Positions 1 through 8,156 of a stretch of DNA of 64,000 nt are shown here, piece after piece. Position 1 is the first letter of the stretch, and each line of letters starts with the position of its first letter. Where the stretch lies: positions 1 through 64,000 of the forward strand of contig JBBSAJ010000007.1 of the NCBI GenBank assembly GCA_038252405.1. Reading direction: 5' to 3'. Both the position numbers and the translations under genes were made by a program. This DNA is from DATCDE01 sp038252405 (GTDB lineage: Bacteria; Actinomycetota; Actinomycetes; Prado026). The notes beneath the pieces are model-generated. The model saw only the letters and a list, made by a program, of their open reading frames with translations. It did no database searches and was not told where the DNA came from.

Positions 1-1120
1 CGAAACCCGTCCCGCCACACCCGGAACGTCGCGTGACCAGGGACCGGACACCGTGGCAGCGCCACCCCTTCCAAGCCGGCCGTGTCCACCCCACCAGCAT
101 CCACCCCCGGAGACTCCGCGTCACCCCCATCTGCGAGACAAACCACAGGTACTGGTCCTCCAGGTAGACCAGCCGCCGGGCGCGCGGGATGGCCCGTCGG
201 TAGGAGCGCGCGATGCTCCGCTCGCCCAGCGGTGCGAACGGGTAGCGGCGCAGCCGCGCCGGGTACGTGCGCAGCACCTGGACGGCCTGGCTGCCGCGCG
301 ACTTGGGGTTCTCCGGCAGCGCTTCGGGCAGCGGGACGCCGGTCATGGCGCTGGCGTGGTAGGCCCGGTCGAACAGCTGACGGACCGGGCTCGGGACGTC
401 GACGACGCTGCTGCCGTACCAGCGCTCCCGGAAGGTGTGCTCGAGGTCGTGGACGGCTGGCCCGCGCACCTCGGCCTGGATGTCGTGCCAGGCGGGCCGT
501 GGGCCGTAGGGCGTCGGGAAGTCCATCACCTGCGAGTCGCCGTCGTGGCGGTGGTCGTCCCGTCGGCTGCGCCCGAGGTCGATGCCGCCGACGAAGGCGA
601 TGTCGGCGTCGGGCCGGTCCGGGTGCCGGATGACGACCAGCTTCTGGTGGTGGCTGCCGCCTCGGCGGGTGCGGGCGTCCAGCATGACCTGCCCGCCGTG
701 GTCGGCTATGTGCCGGACGAACTCGGCGTTGGCCTCCTCGCTCTGTTTCATGAACCTGGGCTGGGACCGCCACAGCAGCCCGTAGACGAGTACTCCGCGG
801 GCTGCCGCGCCCGACAGCAGGTGTCCCACCTCGGTTCCCGGGCCGTCCAGCCGCTCGTCGAGGTCGCCCCGGAAGTCTAAGAAGTAGATCTGGTCACCCT
901 CAGCGGTCTGCGCGAGCTCGTCGGCCAGCCGCCGGAAGTAGTCGGCTCCGTCGACCAGGGGGGTGACCTGGTTGTCGCAGGAGTACAGCCGCAGCCCGCT
1001 CGCTGGGTTGCCGCGCTCGCCGTCTGCGAGGAACCACGCGGCCAGGGCCGGGTCGGTGGCCACGGGTGCCTCGGCGCCCTGTTCGAGCGGCTCGTCCTCC
1101 GGAGCCGAAGACGGGATCAC
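1..1120 (-). CDS. Phospholipase D family protein (3' end outside window, possibly disrupted)
   Basis: The reading frame runs off the left edge, so only about 373 residues are visible. I start it at GTG 1120, which overlaps the stop of the upstream PAP2 gene in a GTGA. One HKD-type half-site is present (SHHQKLVVIRHPD followed by FVGGID), as in actinobacterial phospholipase D-like enzymes that hydrolyse or transfer phosphodiester bonds of phospholipids or cardiolipin. A second, C-terminal HKD half would be expected and is not reached. The protein looks like the family up to YLEDQYLWF (about position 142); the last 47 residues are unlike it, so a frameshift or a break near 125-142 is possible. 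Coupling to a PAP2 phosphatase gene suggests a shared role in phospholipid turnover. Confidence 0.75.
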   Translation of the reverse strand, partial: MIPSSAPEDEPLEQGAEAPVATDPALAAWFLADGERGNPASGLRLYSCDNQVTPLVDGADYFRRLADELAQTAEGDQIYFLDFRGDLDERLDGPGTEVGHLLSGAAARGVLVYGLLWRSQPRFMKQSEEANAEFVRHIADHGGQVMLDARTRRGGSHHQKLVVIRHPDRPDADIAFVGGIDLGRSRRDDHRHDGDSQVMDFPTPYGPRPAWHDIQAEVRGPAVHDLEHTFRERWYGSSVVDVPSPVRQLFDRAYHASAMTGVPLPEALPENPKSRGSQAVQVLRTYPARLRRYPFAPLGERSIARSYRRAIPRARRLVYLEDQYLWFVSQMGVTRSLRGWMLVGWTRPAWKGWRCHGVRSLVTRRSGCGGTGF

Positions 1121-1866
1121 CGGGCGGCCGGCTGCGAGCCGACCGGGTCGACGCCGTCGTGGACGACGTCGGAGGCGGTCCGTCGCCGGAGTCCCTGGCT
1201 GCGGCGCCACGACTCGAACACGGCGACGGTCATCGCCAGCCAACCGGCCCCCACCAGCCATCCGGCCAGCACGTCAGTGACGTAGTGGACCCCGAGGCCC
1301 ACCCGGGCGAAGCCGACGAGCAGCACGCCGGCCACCGTGATGCCCCAGGCCACCACTGTGGCGGCAGCTGTCCGGAGCAGCGGGAGCACCAGCAGCAGGG
1401 CCACGCCGAACACCACGATCGTGCCGAGCGCGTGCCCGGACGGGAACGAGTACCCGCCGGCATGGGCGACCGGATCGGGGAGAGCGGGGCGGGCCCGGCG
1501 GACCGTGTCCTTGACCACCGTGTCCACCAACCCGGAGCCGAGCACTGTCACCGCGACCCACAGGGCCAGCCGCCGCTGGCCGCGCAGCGCCAGCCAGCCG
1601 GCTGCGGCGACCCCGACGACTCGCAGCAGCTGCGGGTGCAGCACCGTGCTCACCGAGTTGAGGAACGTCACGGCCCCGGGCCGGGCCACTGCCCAAGTGT
1701 GCAACCGGTCCGCAGTTCCCTGGTCGAGGGTCCGCAACGGGGCCCACCCGTGGCTGACGAGGTAGGCCAGCAGGGTCACCGGGACAACGGCGACGACGAA
1801 CCCGGCCGTGGCCAGCAGCAGGCGAGAGCTCAGCGCGCAGTCTGGCCCCGGCGTGCTCGTCGTCAC
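1117..1866 (-). CDS. PAP2-family membrane phosphatase
   Basis: A 249-residue polytopic membrane protein with the three signature blocks of type 2 phosphatidic acid phosphatases: KDTVRRARP (K-x6-R-P), SFPSGHALG, and RVGLGVHYVTD (R-x5-H-x3-D). Such enzymes dephosphorylate phosphatidic acid, undecaprenyl diphosphate or similar lipid phosphates on the outer face of the membrane. A longer frame is open upstream to 2052, but that part overlaps repeat and pseudogene DNA, so GTG 1866 just before the first membrane segment (SSRLLLATAGFVVAVV) is the better start. The stop overlaps the GTG of the phospholipase D gene, so the two are translationally coupled. The exact lipid substrate cannot be told from sequence. 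Confidence 0.85.
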   Translation of the reverse strand: MTTSTPGPDCALSSRLLLATAGFVVAVVPVTLLAYLVSHGWAPLRTLDQGTADRLHTWAVARPGAVTFLNSVSTVLHPQLLRVVGVAAAGWLALRGQRRLALWVAVTVLGSGLVDTVVKDTVRRARPALPDPVAHAGGYSFPSGHALGTIVVFGVALLLVLPLLRTAAATVVAWGITVAGVLLVGFARVGLGVHYVTDVLAGWLVGAGWLAMTVAVFESWRRSQGLRRRTASDVVHDGVDPVGSQPAAR

Positions 1867-1900
1867 GGGTCCACTGTTACCCACTTCACTGATCCTTACG

Positions 1901-1916
1901 CATGTAGGGTCCCTTC
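1901..1916 (+). repeat. Partial copy of the CATGAAGGG palindromic repeat
   Basis: The 16 bases here match one arm of the full repeat at 2196-2244 (reverse complement) at 15 positions, then the match fades. It marks the left side of the phosphoesterase remnant, the full copy marks the right side. Confidence 0.6.
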
Positions 1917-1974
1917 GCAGTGTCCAAGTAGTGGGCCGTCGCGGGGGACAACCTCCGCGCGGAGTGGCCGGGTC

Positions 1975-2176
1975 CTGCGGCGGCGGGCTGGTCTCGGCCA
2001 TCGTGGTCTCGGCGTCCGGTCCGTGGCACGTGGTCGACCACACGGCGTACAACCACTACTCGCTGCTCACCACGATCGAGGACAACTGGAACCTCGGTCA
2101 CCTCGGTCACCTCGGTCACGCTGGTGACACCGCTGGCAGCGTGGTCCCGATGTGGCCGCTGTTCGTCCGGCACTGA
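1975..2176 (+). pseudogene. C-terminal remnant of a phosphoesterase (PF04185-like) gene
   Basis: The plus-strand frame ending at TGA 2176 encodes VVDHTAYNHYSLLTTIEDNW followed by LGHLGHLGHAGD. This matches the conserved C-terminal end of the phosphoesterase family that holds acid phosphatases and non-haemolytic phospholipases C (typically T-x-Y-D/N-H-Y-S-L-L-R-T-I-E-D-x-W-G-L-G-H-L-G-x-A). The roughly 300 residues that should come before it, including the metal-binding catalytic part, are absent; upstream DNA is instead the repeat at 1901 and the start of the PAP2 gene. No start codon or ribosome site makes sense for it, so I call it a 5'-deleted pseudogene. The left boundary is approximate. 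Confidence 0.65.
2093..2119 (+). repeat. Three tandem copies of a 9-bp unit in the pseudogene
   Basis: CTCGGTCAC occurs three times head to tail and encodes LGH-LGH-LGH in the frame of the phosphoesterase remnant. Intact family members normally have one such unit, so this is probably a slippage expansion, perhaps after the gene died. Confidence 0.7.
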
Positions 2177-2195
2177 CCAGTCGTGAGACAGACGA

Positions 2196-2244
2196 CATGA
2201 AGGGTAGGAAAGTGCGGCAGTGCGCGCAGAAGGGACCCTTCATG
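2196..2244. repeat. Dispersed palindromic repeat, full copy A
   Basis: A 49-bp element with perfect 10-bp arms, CATGAAGGGT (2196-2205) and ACCCTTCATG (2235-2244). Its reverse complement matches the element at 38124-38172 at 37 of 49 positions, including both ends and the central GCGCACTG. The two copies lie 36 kb apart in unrelated intergenic sites, as expected of a REP-like or miniature mobile palindrome. Confidence 0.75.
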
Positions 2245-2337
2245 CGGGGAGGGGTGGCCCTTGGGGGGGCGCCCTGATGTCGGCAGCCAGCTCGTCGCAC
2301 TAGCCTGGCTTTGGGTCGGCTGGACGGGAGGCTCGCC

Positions 2338-3012
2338 ATGAAGCGGATCGTCCTGGTGGTGCTGGGGACGGCCCTCGTCCTGCTGGGGTTCGGGCTGGCG
2401 TTCGGTGGCGGTCTGGCCGCCGCGATCGTGGGCAGGGACGGCCGCGTCGACTTCGGGCTGGGCACGGCGCAGACCGGCGCCGGCTCGGCCCTGGTCTCCG
2501 ACCTCGTGCAGACGACCAGCCCGGCGCCGTCGTCCTGGGGCAGCCTGACCCTCTCGGTCACCAGCCTGAACAGCAAGCCGGTGTTCCTGGGTCTTGGCCC
2601 GGCCAGCGCGGTCGACGGGTACTTGGCCGGCACCTCGTACGCCGTGGTGGACCGTTGGACCAACGGAACCGCCGAGGTGACCGAGGTCGGTGGCACCGGT
2701 CGGCCCGCCGACCCGACCAGCCAGCCGTTCTGGGTGCACAGCTCCACCGGCCGCACCGCCGTGCGGCTGGACATCAGCCCGGACGCCGGCAGCTACCGGG
2801 TGGTGGTCGTGAACCAGGACGGCTCCAGCGGCGTCGCCGTCCGGGTCCGGGCCGGGATCGACGCGGGCTGGATCTACCCGACCGGCATCAGCCTGCTCGT
2901 CGGGGGGACGGTGCTGCTGCTGATCGGCGTGGTGCTGCTCATCCCCGGGCTGCGAACGCCGCCGCCGCTTCAGCCGGTCAGGGCCCAGGGCGGGGCGCCG
3001 TTCGGAGGGTAG
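2338..3012 (+). CDS. Membrane-anchored protein of unknown function
   Basis: A 224-residue protein starting at ATG 2338 behind GGGAGG; a longer frame begins at 2311 but lacks a ribosome site. It has one membrane segment at the N-terminus (RIVLVVLGTALVLLGFGLAF) and one near the C-terminus (ISLLVGGTVLLLIGVVLLI), with about 140 residues of beta-rich, Thr/Ser/Gly-rich sequence between, so the middle domain is probably outside the cell. I do not recognise the family. It stands 36 bp upstream of the CDP-alcohol phosphatidyltransferase gene on the same strand and may be cotranscribed with it. Confidence 0.7.
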   Translation: MKRIVLVVLGTALVLLGFGLAFGGGLAAAIVGRDGRVDFGLGTAQTGAGSALVSDLVQTTSPAPSSWGSLTLSVTSLNSKPVFLGLGPASAVDGYLAGTSYAVVDRWTNGTAEVTEVGGTGRPADPTSQPFWVHSSTGRTAVRLDISPDAGSYRVVVVNQDGSSGVAVRVRAGIDAGWIYPTGISLLVGGTVLLLIGVVLLIPGLRTPPPLQPVRAQGGAPFGG

Positions 3013-3048
3013 GGTCGGGTAAACCGCCGTCCGAGCCGGAGGGAAGGC

Positions 3049-3666
3049 ATGGAGGTCCAGGAGACGCGGGTCCAGACCGACCGCGTGCTCACGGTCCCGA
3101 ACGTGCTGTCGATGCTCCGGCTGCTCGGCATCCCGGTGTTTCTGTGGCTCGTGCTGGGGCCCGAGGCGGACGGCTGGGCGGTGCTGCTGCTCATGGTCAG
3201 CGGCGGCACCGACTACCTGGACGGCGTGATCGCGCGTCGGACCGGTCAGATCTCCCGGCTGGGACAGCTGCTCGACCCGCTCGCCGACCGGCTCTACGTC
3301 ATCGCCACCCTGCTCGGCCTCGGCCTGCGCGACATCGTGCCCTGGTGGCTGGTCGTGCTGCTGCTCGGTCGTGACGTGGTGCTGGCGTTCACTCTCCCGG
3401 TTCTGCGTCGGCACGGCCTCGGCCCGCTGCCAGTCCACTACCTGGGCAAGGCGGCCACGTTCAACCTGCTGATCGCTTTCCCGCTCGTGCTGATGGGCGG
3501 TGGAGCCGGAGCAGCGGCTGAGGTCGCCAGGATCTTCGGCTGGGCCTTCCTGGTCTGGGGCACCGCGCTGTACTGGTGGGCCGGGACGCTCTACCTCATC
3601 CAGGTGCGGGGCATCGTCGTCGCCGACCGGGCGGCCGCGCACGACAGCGGACAGGCACCGGCATGA
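3049..3666 (+). CDS. CDP-alcohol phosphatidyltransferase family protein
   Basis: A 205-residue polytopic membrane enzyme with the family signature D-x2-D-G-x2-A-R-x8-G-x3-D-x3-D, here DYLDGVIARR then GQLLDPLAD. These enzymes move a phosphatidyl group from CDP-diacylglycerol onto an alcohol such as glycerol-3-phosphate or inositol phosphate. In M. tuberculosis the equivalent position, just before the DUF881-gcvH-garA run, is held by pgsA2 (Rv1822), so this is probably its counterpart; the acceptor alcohol is not proven for that gene either. The stop overlaps the next start in ATGA, so it is coupled to the nucleotidyltransferase gene. Confidence 0.9.
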   Translation: MEVQETRVQTDRVLTVPNVLSMLRLLGIPVFLWLVLGPEADGWAVLLLMVSGGTDYLDGVIARRTGQISRLGQLLDPLADRLYVIATLLGLGLRDIVPWWLVVLLLGRDVVLAFTLPVLRRHGLGPLPVHYLGKAATFNLLIAFPLVLMGGGAGAAAEVARIFGWAFLVWGTALYWWAGTLYLIQVRGIVVADRAAAHDSGQAPA

Positions 3667-6161
3667 AGGCCGTGGTGATGGCCGGGGGAGAGGGCACCCG
3701 GCTGCGCCCGATGACCTCGAGCATGCCCAAGCCGCTGCTGCCGGTGGTGAACCGCCCGATCATGGAGCACGTCCTGCGGCTGCTGCGCCGGCACGGCCTC
3801 ACCGACGTCGTCGTCACCGTCCAGTTCCTCGCCTCGCTGATCCGAAACTACTTCGGCGATGGCGAGGAGCTCGGGATGCACCTCACCTACGCCACCGAGG
3901 AGGAGCCGCTCGGCACTGCTGGCAGCGTCAAGAACGCCGAGGACGCGCTGCGCGACGAGCCGTTCCTGGTCATCAGCGGGGACGCGCTCACCGACATCGA
4001 CCTGACCGCTCTCATCGCCTTCCACCACGAGCGCGAGGCGATGGTCACGGTGTGCCTGACTCGGGTGTCCAACCCGCTCGAGTTCGGCATCACCATCCTG
4101 GACGACGAGGGCCGGGTGCAGCGGTTCCTGGAGAAGCCGACCTGGGGACAGGTCTTCTCCGACACGGTGAACACCGGGATCTACGTGATGGACCCAGCCG
4201 TCTTCGACTACGTCAAGCCCGGTGAGGTCGTCGACTGGTCCGGGGACGTCTTCCCGCGGCTGCTCGAGGAGGGCCACCCCGTCTTCGGCTTCGTCGCCGA
4301 CGGGTACTGGGAGGACGTCGGCACCCTGGAGAGCTACCACCGGGCCCAGGCCGATGTGCTGGAGGGTCGGGTCAACGTCGACATCGACGGGTTCGAGACC
4401 TCACCCGGGATCTGGGTGGCCGAGGGCGCCGACGTCGACCGGGAGGCCGTCCTGCGCGGCCCGCTGTACATCGGGGACTACGCCAAGGTGGAGGCCGGCG
4501 CGGAGTTGCGCGAGTACACGGTGCTCGGCAGCAACGTCGTGGTGCGCCATCGGGCCTTCCTGCACCGCACCGTGGTGCACGACAACGTGTTCATCGGTCA
4601 GCAGGCCAACCTGCGCGGCTGCGTGGTCGGTAAGAACACCGACATCATGCGGGCGGCCAGGATCGATGAGGGCGCGGTGATCGGCGACGAGTGCATCATC
4701 GAGGAAGAGGCCATCATCTCCGCGGGGGTGCGGGTGTACCCGTTCAAGACGATCGAAGCGGGCGCCGTCGTCCACTCCAGCGTGATCTGGGAGGCCCGTG
4801 GGCAGCGCAACCTGTTCGGGCCGCGAGGGGTCTCCGGCATCGTCAACGTCGAGATCACCCCCGAGCTGGTGGTGCGGCTCGCCTCCGCCTATGCGACGAC
4901 GCTGCGCAAGGGCGCGACCATTGTGGCGTCTCGCGACCACTCCCGGGCCGCCCGGGCCTTCAAGCGGGCCATGATCGCGGCGCTGAACGCGAGCGCCATC
5001 AACGTCCGCGACCTGGAGGTGGCGCCCCCGCCGGTGACCCGCATGGAGTGCGGGCGAGAAGGTGGAGCCGGCGGATTCCTGCTGCGCACCACGCGCGGCG
5101 TCCCCGACAGCGTGGACATCGTCTTCCTCGACGACAAGGGTGCTGACCTGTCGGCAGCCGCCCTGCGCAAGCTGGAACGGGTCTTCCAGCGACAGGAGTA
5201 CCGACGGGCCTTCCACGGGGAGATCGGCGAGCTGGCCTTCCCGCCGCGCGCCGTCGAGTCCTACTCCCAGGAGCTGTTCCGTCACGTGGACACCCGGGGC
5301 GTCGAGGGGTCCGGCCTGAAGATCGTGGTGGACACCGCGAACGGCGTCCCGTCGCAGGTCATGCCGGCGATCCTGGGTCGGCTTCCCGTCGACGTGCTCA
5401 CGGTCAACGCGCGGCTGGACGACGAGATACCGACTGAGACCAGGGCCGCCCGCAAGGCGGACATGGAGCGGCTCGGCGAGCTCGTCGCGTCGTCCAGGGC
5501 GGCCTTCGGAGTTCGGTTCGGGCCGGTGGGGGAGCGGCTCTCGCTCGTCGACGACACCGGCACCCCCATCGACGACGACCGGGCGTTGCTCGTGTTCCTC
5601 GACCTGGTGGCCGCCGAGCGGCGCACCGGCAGGGTGGCGCTGCCGGTGGTGACGACCCGGGTGGCCGAGCAGGTGTGCCGCTTCCACGGCGTCGAGGTGG
5701 TGTGGACCACCACGGCGCCGGCCGACCTGGCCCGGGCGTCCGCGCTGCCCGGCCTGGTCTTCGGCGGTGACGGCCGCGGCGGTTTCGTCGTCCCCGAGAT
5801 GAGCACCGCGGTCGACCCGTTCGCGGCTTTTATCCGGCTAACCGGGCTGGTCGCCCGGACCCAGCTCACCCTGAGCCAGATCGATGGTCGGATCCCGCGG
5901 GCGCACGTGCTCCAACGGGACGTGGCGACCCCCTGGGCGCACAAGGGGCAGGTCATGCGCGCGGTTGTCGAGGCGGCGGGGGACCGGCAGCTCGACACGA
6001 CCGACGGCGTCCGGGTGGTGGAGCGGGACGCCAGCTGGGCGCTGGTGCTGCCCGACCCGGCCGAGGCGTCCACCAAGGTCTGGGTCGAGGCGTCCGACCG
6101 GGCGGCGGCGGAGGCTCTGCTCGACGAGTGGACCAGCGTGGTCGAGCACGCCGGTCGGTAA
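3663..6161 (+). CDS. Sugar-phosphate nucleotidyltransferase with degenerate phosphomannomutase domain
   Basis: An 832-residue protein in three parts. Residues 1-235 are a nucleotidyltransferase domain with the signature GGEGTRLRP and a conserved Lys in SMPKPLLPV, as in mannose-1-phosphate guanylyltransferases. Then come left-handed beta-helix hexapeptide repeats to about 370. The rest has the fold order of phosphohexomutases, but the catalytic phosphoserine motif (TASHNP) is missing; LLRTTRGVPDSVDIVF stands there, and the metal loop DGDxDR reads GGDGRGG. The second half is therefore probably not a working mutase and may be regulatory or structural. The start ATG overlaps the previous stop. 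Role is likely making GDP-mannose or a related nucleotide sugar for cell-envelope glycans. Confidence 0.85.
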   Translation: MKAVVMAGGEGTRLRPMTSSMPKPLLPVVNRPIMEHVLRLLRRHGLTDVVVTVQFLASLIRNYFGDGEELGMHLTYATEEEPLGTAGSVKNAEDALRDEPFLVISGDALTDIDLTALIAFHHEREAMVTVCLTRVSNPLEFGITILDDEGRVQRFLEKPTWGQVFSDTVNTGIYVMDPAVFDYVKPGEVVDWSGDVFPRLLEEGHPVFGFVADGYWEDVGTLESYHRAQADVLEGRVNVDIDGFETSPGIWVAEGADVDREAVLRGPLYIGDYAKVEAGAELREYTVLGSNVVVRHRAFLHRTVVHDNVFIGQQANLRGCVVGKNTDIMRAARIDEGAVIGDECIIEEEAIISAGVRVYPFKTIEAGAVVHSSVIWEARGQRNLFGPRGVSGIVNVEITPELVVRLASAYATTLRKGATIVASRDHSRAARAFKRAMIAALNASAINVRDLEVAPPPVTRMECGREGGAGGFLLRTTRGVPDSVDIVFLDDKGADLSAAALRKLERVFQRQEYRRAFHGEIGELAFPPRAVESYSQELFRHVDTRGVEGSGLKIVVDTANGVPSQVMPAILGRLPVDVLTVNARLDDEIPTETRAARKADMERLGELVASSRAAFGVRFGPVGERLSLVDDTGTPIDDDRALLVFLDLVAAERRTGRVALPVVTTRVAEQVCRFHGVEVVWTTTAPADLARASALPGLVFGGDGRGGFVVPEMSTAVDPFAAFIRLTGLVARTQLTLSQIDGRIPRAHVLQRDVATPWAHKGQVMRAVVEAAGDRQLDTTDGVRVVERDASWALVLPDPAEASTKVWVEASDRAAAEALLDEWTSVVEHAGR

Positions 6162-6169
6162 CCGGCCCG

Positions 6170-7030
6170 ATGTCAGCACCGGCACCGCCACGCAACGATC
6201 GTCGGGACGCGGTCGGCGCGCTGCTCGGCCAGATCTGGGACGACGCGCTCGACCCCGGGTATGCCGCGGCCGCGGCCCGACGGTCGGCCAAGGAGCAGTC
6301 CGCGCCGGAGCGGCGTCGTCGAGCCGTCGGGGCAGCGGTGGCGCTGGGCCTGGTCGGCGTCCTGCTGGCGGCGGCCGCCGTCCAGACCCGGACGGCCCGA
6401 CCCGTGGTGACCGAGCAGCGGCACCAGCTCGTTCAGCGGATCCACGAGCAGACCCGGCTGAACGACCAGCTGTCGGCGGCGATCGCCAGCACCGGGGCGG
6501 AGGTCGACCGACTGAAGTCGGCCCAGCTCGCCACAACAGCCGAGGGCGAACAGCTGGCCAGCCAGCTGGAGGCCCTCGGCGTCACCAGTGGCGCGTTGGC
6601 CGTGCAGGGTCCCGGGGTCCGGGTCAGCCTGGACGACGCGCCGGCCGACTCCCCGCTGGTCGACCCGACCAAGCCCGAGCTGAGCCGGGTGCTGGACCGT
6701 GACGTCGCGATGGTGGTCAACGGGTTGTGGGCCGCAGGGGCCGAGGCGATGAGCGTCAACGGGCAGCGCCTCACCTCGTTGTCAGCGATCCGCACCGCGG
6801 GGGACGCGATCCTGGTCGACTACCGGCCGCTTACCCGGCCCTACCTGGTCAGCGCGATCGGTGGACCGACGCTGGAGTCGCAGTTCGCGGCTGGCTCTGC
6901 CGGGGCTTCGCTGCGTACGCTGCACGACGCCTACGGGATCCGCTACGGCATCGAGGGCGTCCAAGACCTGTCCCTGTCCGCGGCGTCCGGCCTGACCCTG
7001 CGCTACGCCACGACTGAAGGTGCCCCATGA
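6170..7030 (+). CDS. DUF881 family membrane protein, first copy
   Basis: A 286-residue protein with a basic N-terminus, one membrane helix (about residues 55-72), a coiled-coil stretch rich in Gln/Leu, and a C-terminal DUF881 domain with VQGPGVRVSLDD and MVVNGLWAAGAEAMSVNG. It corresponds to YlxW/YlxX of Bacillus, which lie next to sbp and the division gene ftsA, and to Rv1823 of M. tuberculosis. The function is not known; an envelope or division role is a reasonable inference. I start it at ATG 6170, 8 bp after the previous stop. Its own stop overlaps the sbp start in ATGA. Confidence 0.9.
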   Translation: MSAPAPPRNDRRDAVGALLGQIWDDALDPGYAAAAARRSAKEQSAPERRRRAVGAAVALGLVGVLLAAAAVQTRTARPVVTEQRHQLVQRIHEQTRLNDQLSAAIASTGAEVDRLKSAQLATTAEGEQLASQLEALGVTSGALAVQGPGVRVSLDDAPADSPLVDPTKPELSRVLDRDVAMVVNGLWAAGAEAMSVNGQRLTSLSAIRTAGDAILVDYRPLTRPYLVSAIGGPTLESQFAAGSAGASLRTLHDAYGIRYGIEGVQDLSLSAASGLTLRYATTEGAP

Positions 7031-7359
7031 TCGCGGTACTCGGGCTGATCCTCGGCATCGTGCTGGGCTTGGTGCTGCAGCCGGCGGTGCCACTGTGGGC
7101 GCAGCCCTACCTGCCAATCGCCATCGTCGCCGCGCTGGACGCCGTGTTCGGTGCGGTGCGGGCGGCGGTGGAGGGCCTGTTCGACGACCGGGTCTTCGTC
7201 ATCTCGTTCCTGGCCAATGTCTCGGTGGCGGCCCTGATCGTCTTCCTCGGCGACCAGCTCGGCGTGGGCGCGCAGCTGTCCACCGGCGTCGTCGTGGTGC
7301 TGGCGGTGCGCATCTTCTCCAACGCGGCGGCGATCCGCCGGCACCTGTTGGGCGCCTGA
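7027..7359 (+). CDS. sbp: Small basic protein (DUF1290)
   Basis: A 110-residue hydrophobic protein with about three membrane segments, matching the Sbp family (Rv1824 in M. tuberculosis, sbp in Bacillus). It begins IAVLGLILGIVLGLVLQPAV and holds the family block AALDAVFGAVRAAVEGLFDD. It is flanked on both sides by DUF881 genes, the standard order. Biochemical function is unknown. It is coupled to the gene before it by a 4-bp overlap. Confidence 0.92.
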   Translation: MIAVLGLILGIVLGLVLQPAVPLWAQPYLPIAIVAALDAVFGAVRAAVEGLFDDRVFVISFLANVSVAALIVFLGDQLGVGAQLSTGVVVVLAVRIFSNAAAIRRHLLGA

Positions 7360-7363
7360 CGAC

Positions 7364-8113
7364 ATGAGCGCGACCCCCACCAACGACCCAGCGGCCAGCC
7401 GGGCCCGGCTGCGCGGCGCGCTGAGACCCCGGGCCAGCCGCAGCCAGATCGTCATCGGCCTGCTGTTCGCGCTGCTCGGCCTCGGTCTCGCGCTGCAGGT
7501 GCGGAGCACCGCTCAGTCCGACGGGTTGACCACGGCCAGGGAGTCCGACCTGGTCCGCATCCTGGACAGCCTCACCAACCGCAACGACCGGCTGGCAGCC
7601 GAGCGCGCTGATCTCGAGGCGACGCGCGAGGCGCTGAAGTCGGGCACCGGGCAGAGCTCGACCGCGCTGGCCGACGCCCGCAGCCGGGCGGCCACCTTGG
7701 GGATCCTCGCCGGCACCGTCGCCGCGAAGGGCCCGGGGATCGACATCACCATCACCGACCCGGCCGGCAAGGTGGACGCCGCCACCCTGCTGGACGCCGT
7801 CCAGGAGCTGCGGGACGCCGGGGCGGAGGCACTCCAGATCGGCAACGTGCGGGTGGTGGCGCAGACCTGGCTGCTGGACGGCTCCAACGGCGGGATCACC
7901 GTCGACGGCACGACGCTCACCTCGCCGTACCGCATGGTCGCCATCGGCGACCCGCGCACCATGTCCGGCGCCCTGCGGATCCCGGGCGGCGTGGTGGAGT
8001 CGCTGCGCAACGTCGGCGCCGACATCCAGGTGACCGAGCAGGTCCAGGTGCAGGTGACCGCCTTGCGAGTGCCAGAATCGCCTCAGTACGCTCGCCCGGC
8101 ACCGAGCCGGTGA
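7364..8113 (+). CDS. DUF881 family membrane protein, second copy
   Basis: A 249-residue protein laid out like the first DUF881 copy: basic N-terminus, a single membrane helix (IVIGLLFALLGLGLALQV), a coiled coil (residues about 55-105), then the DUF881 domain with VAAKGPGIDITITD and LLDAVQELRDAGAEALQIGN. It corresponds to Rv1825. The two copies are diverged, so this is an old duplication kept in order. It begins 4 bp after sbp and belongs to the same transcription unit. Confidence 0.9.
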   Translation: MSATPTNDPAASRARLRGALRPRASRSQIVIGLLFALLGLGLALQVRSTAQSDGLTTARESDLVRILDSLTNRNDRLAAERADLEATREALKSGTGQSSTALADARSRAATLGILAGTVAAKGPGIDITITDPAGKVDAATLLDAVQELRDAGAEALQIGNVRVVAQTWLLDGSNGGITVDGTTLTSPYRMVAIGDPRTMSGALRIPGGVVESLRNVGADIQVTEQVQVQVTALRVPESPQYARPAPSR

Positions 8114-8156
8114 GCCCCGTGAGCGCAGTCCTTCGCCCGTTCGAGAGGATGATCCC

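Larger units (their letters stand above)
1867..2337. other. Decayed intergenic region with gene remnant and repeats
   Basis: This 471-bp gap between two divergent genes holds no intact gene. From left to right it contains a partial palindromic repeat (1901-1916), the C-terminal tail of a dead phosphoesterase gene (about 1975-2176) with a 9-bp tandem repeat inside it, and a full palindromic repeat (2196-2244). It looks like a scar of deletion and repeat insertion rather than a regulatory region. Confidence 0.7.

Noticed and set aside
1808..2176. A 122-codon plus-strand frame taken as an intact gene
   Set aside because: Only its last 60 or so codons resemble a protein family; the first half is antisense to the PAP2 gene and repeat DNA.
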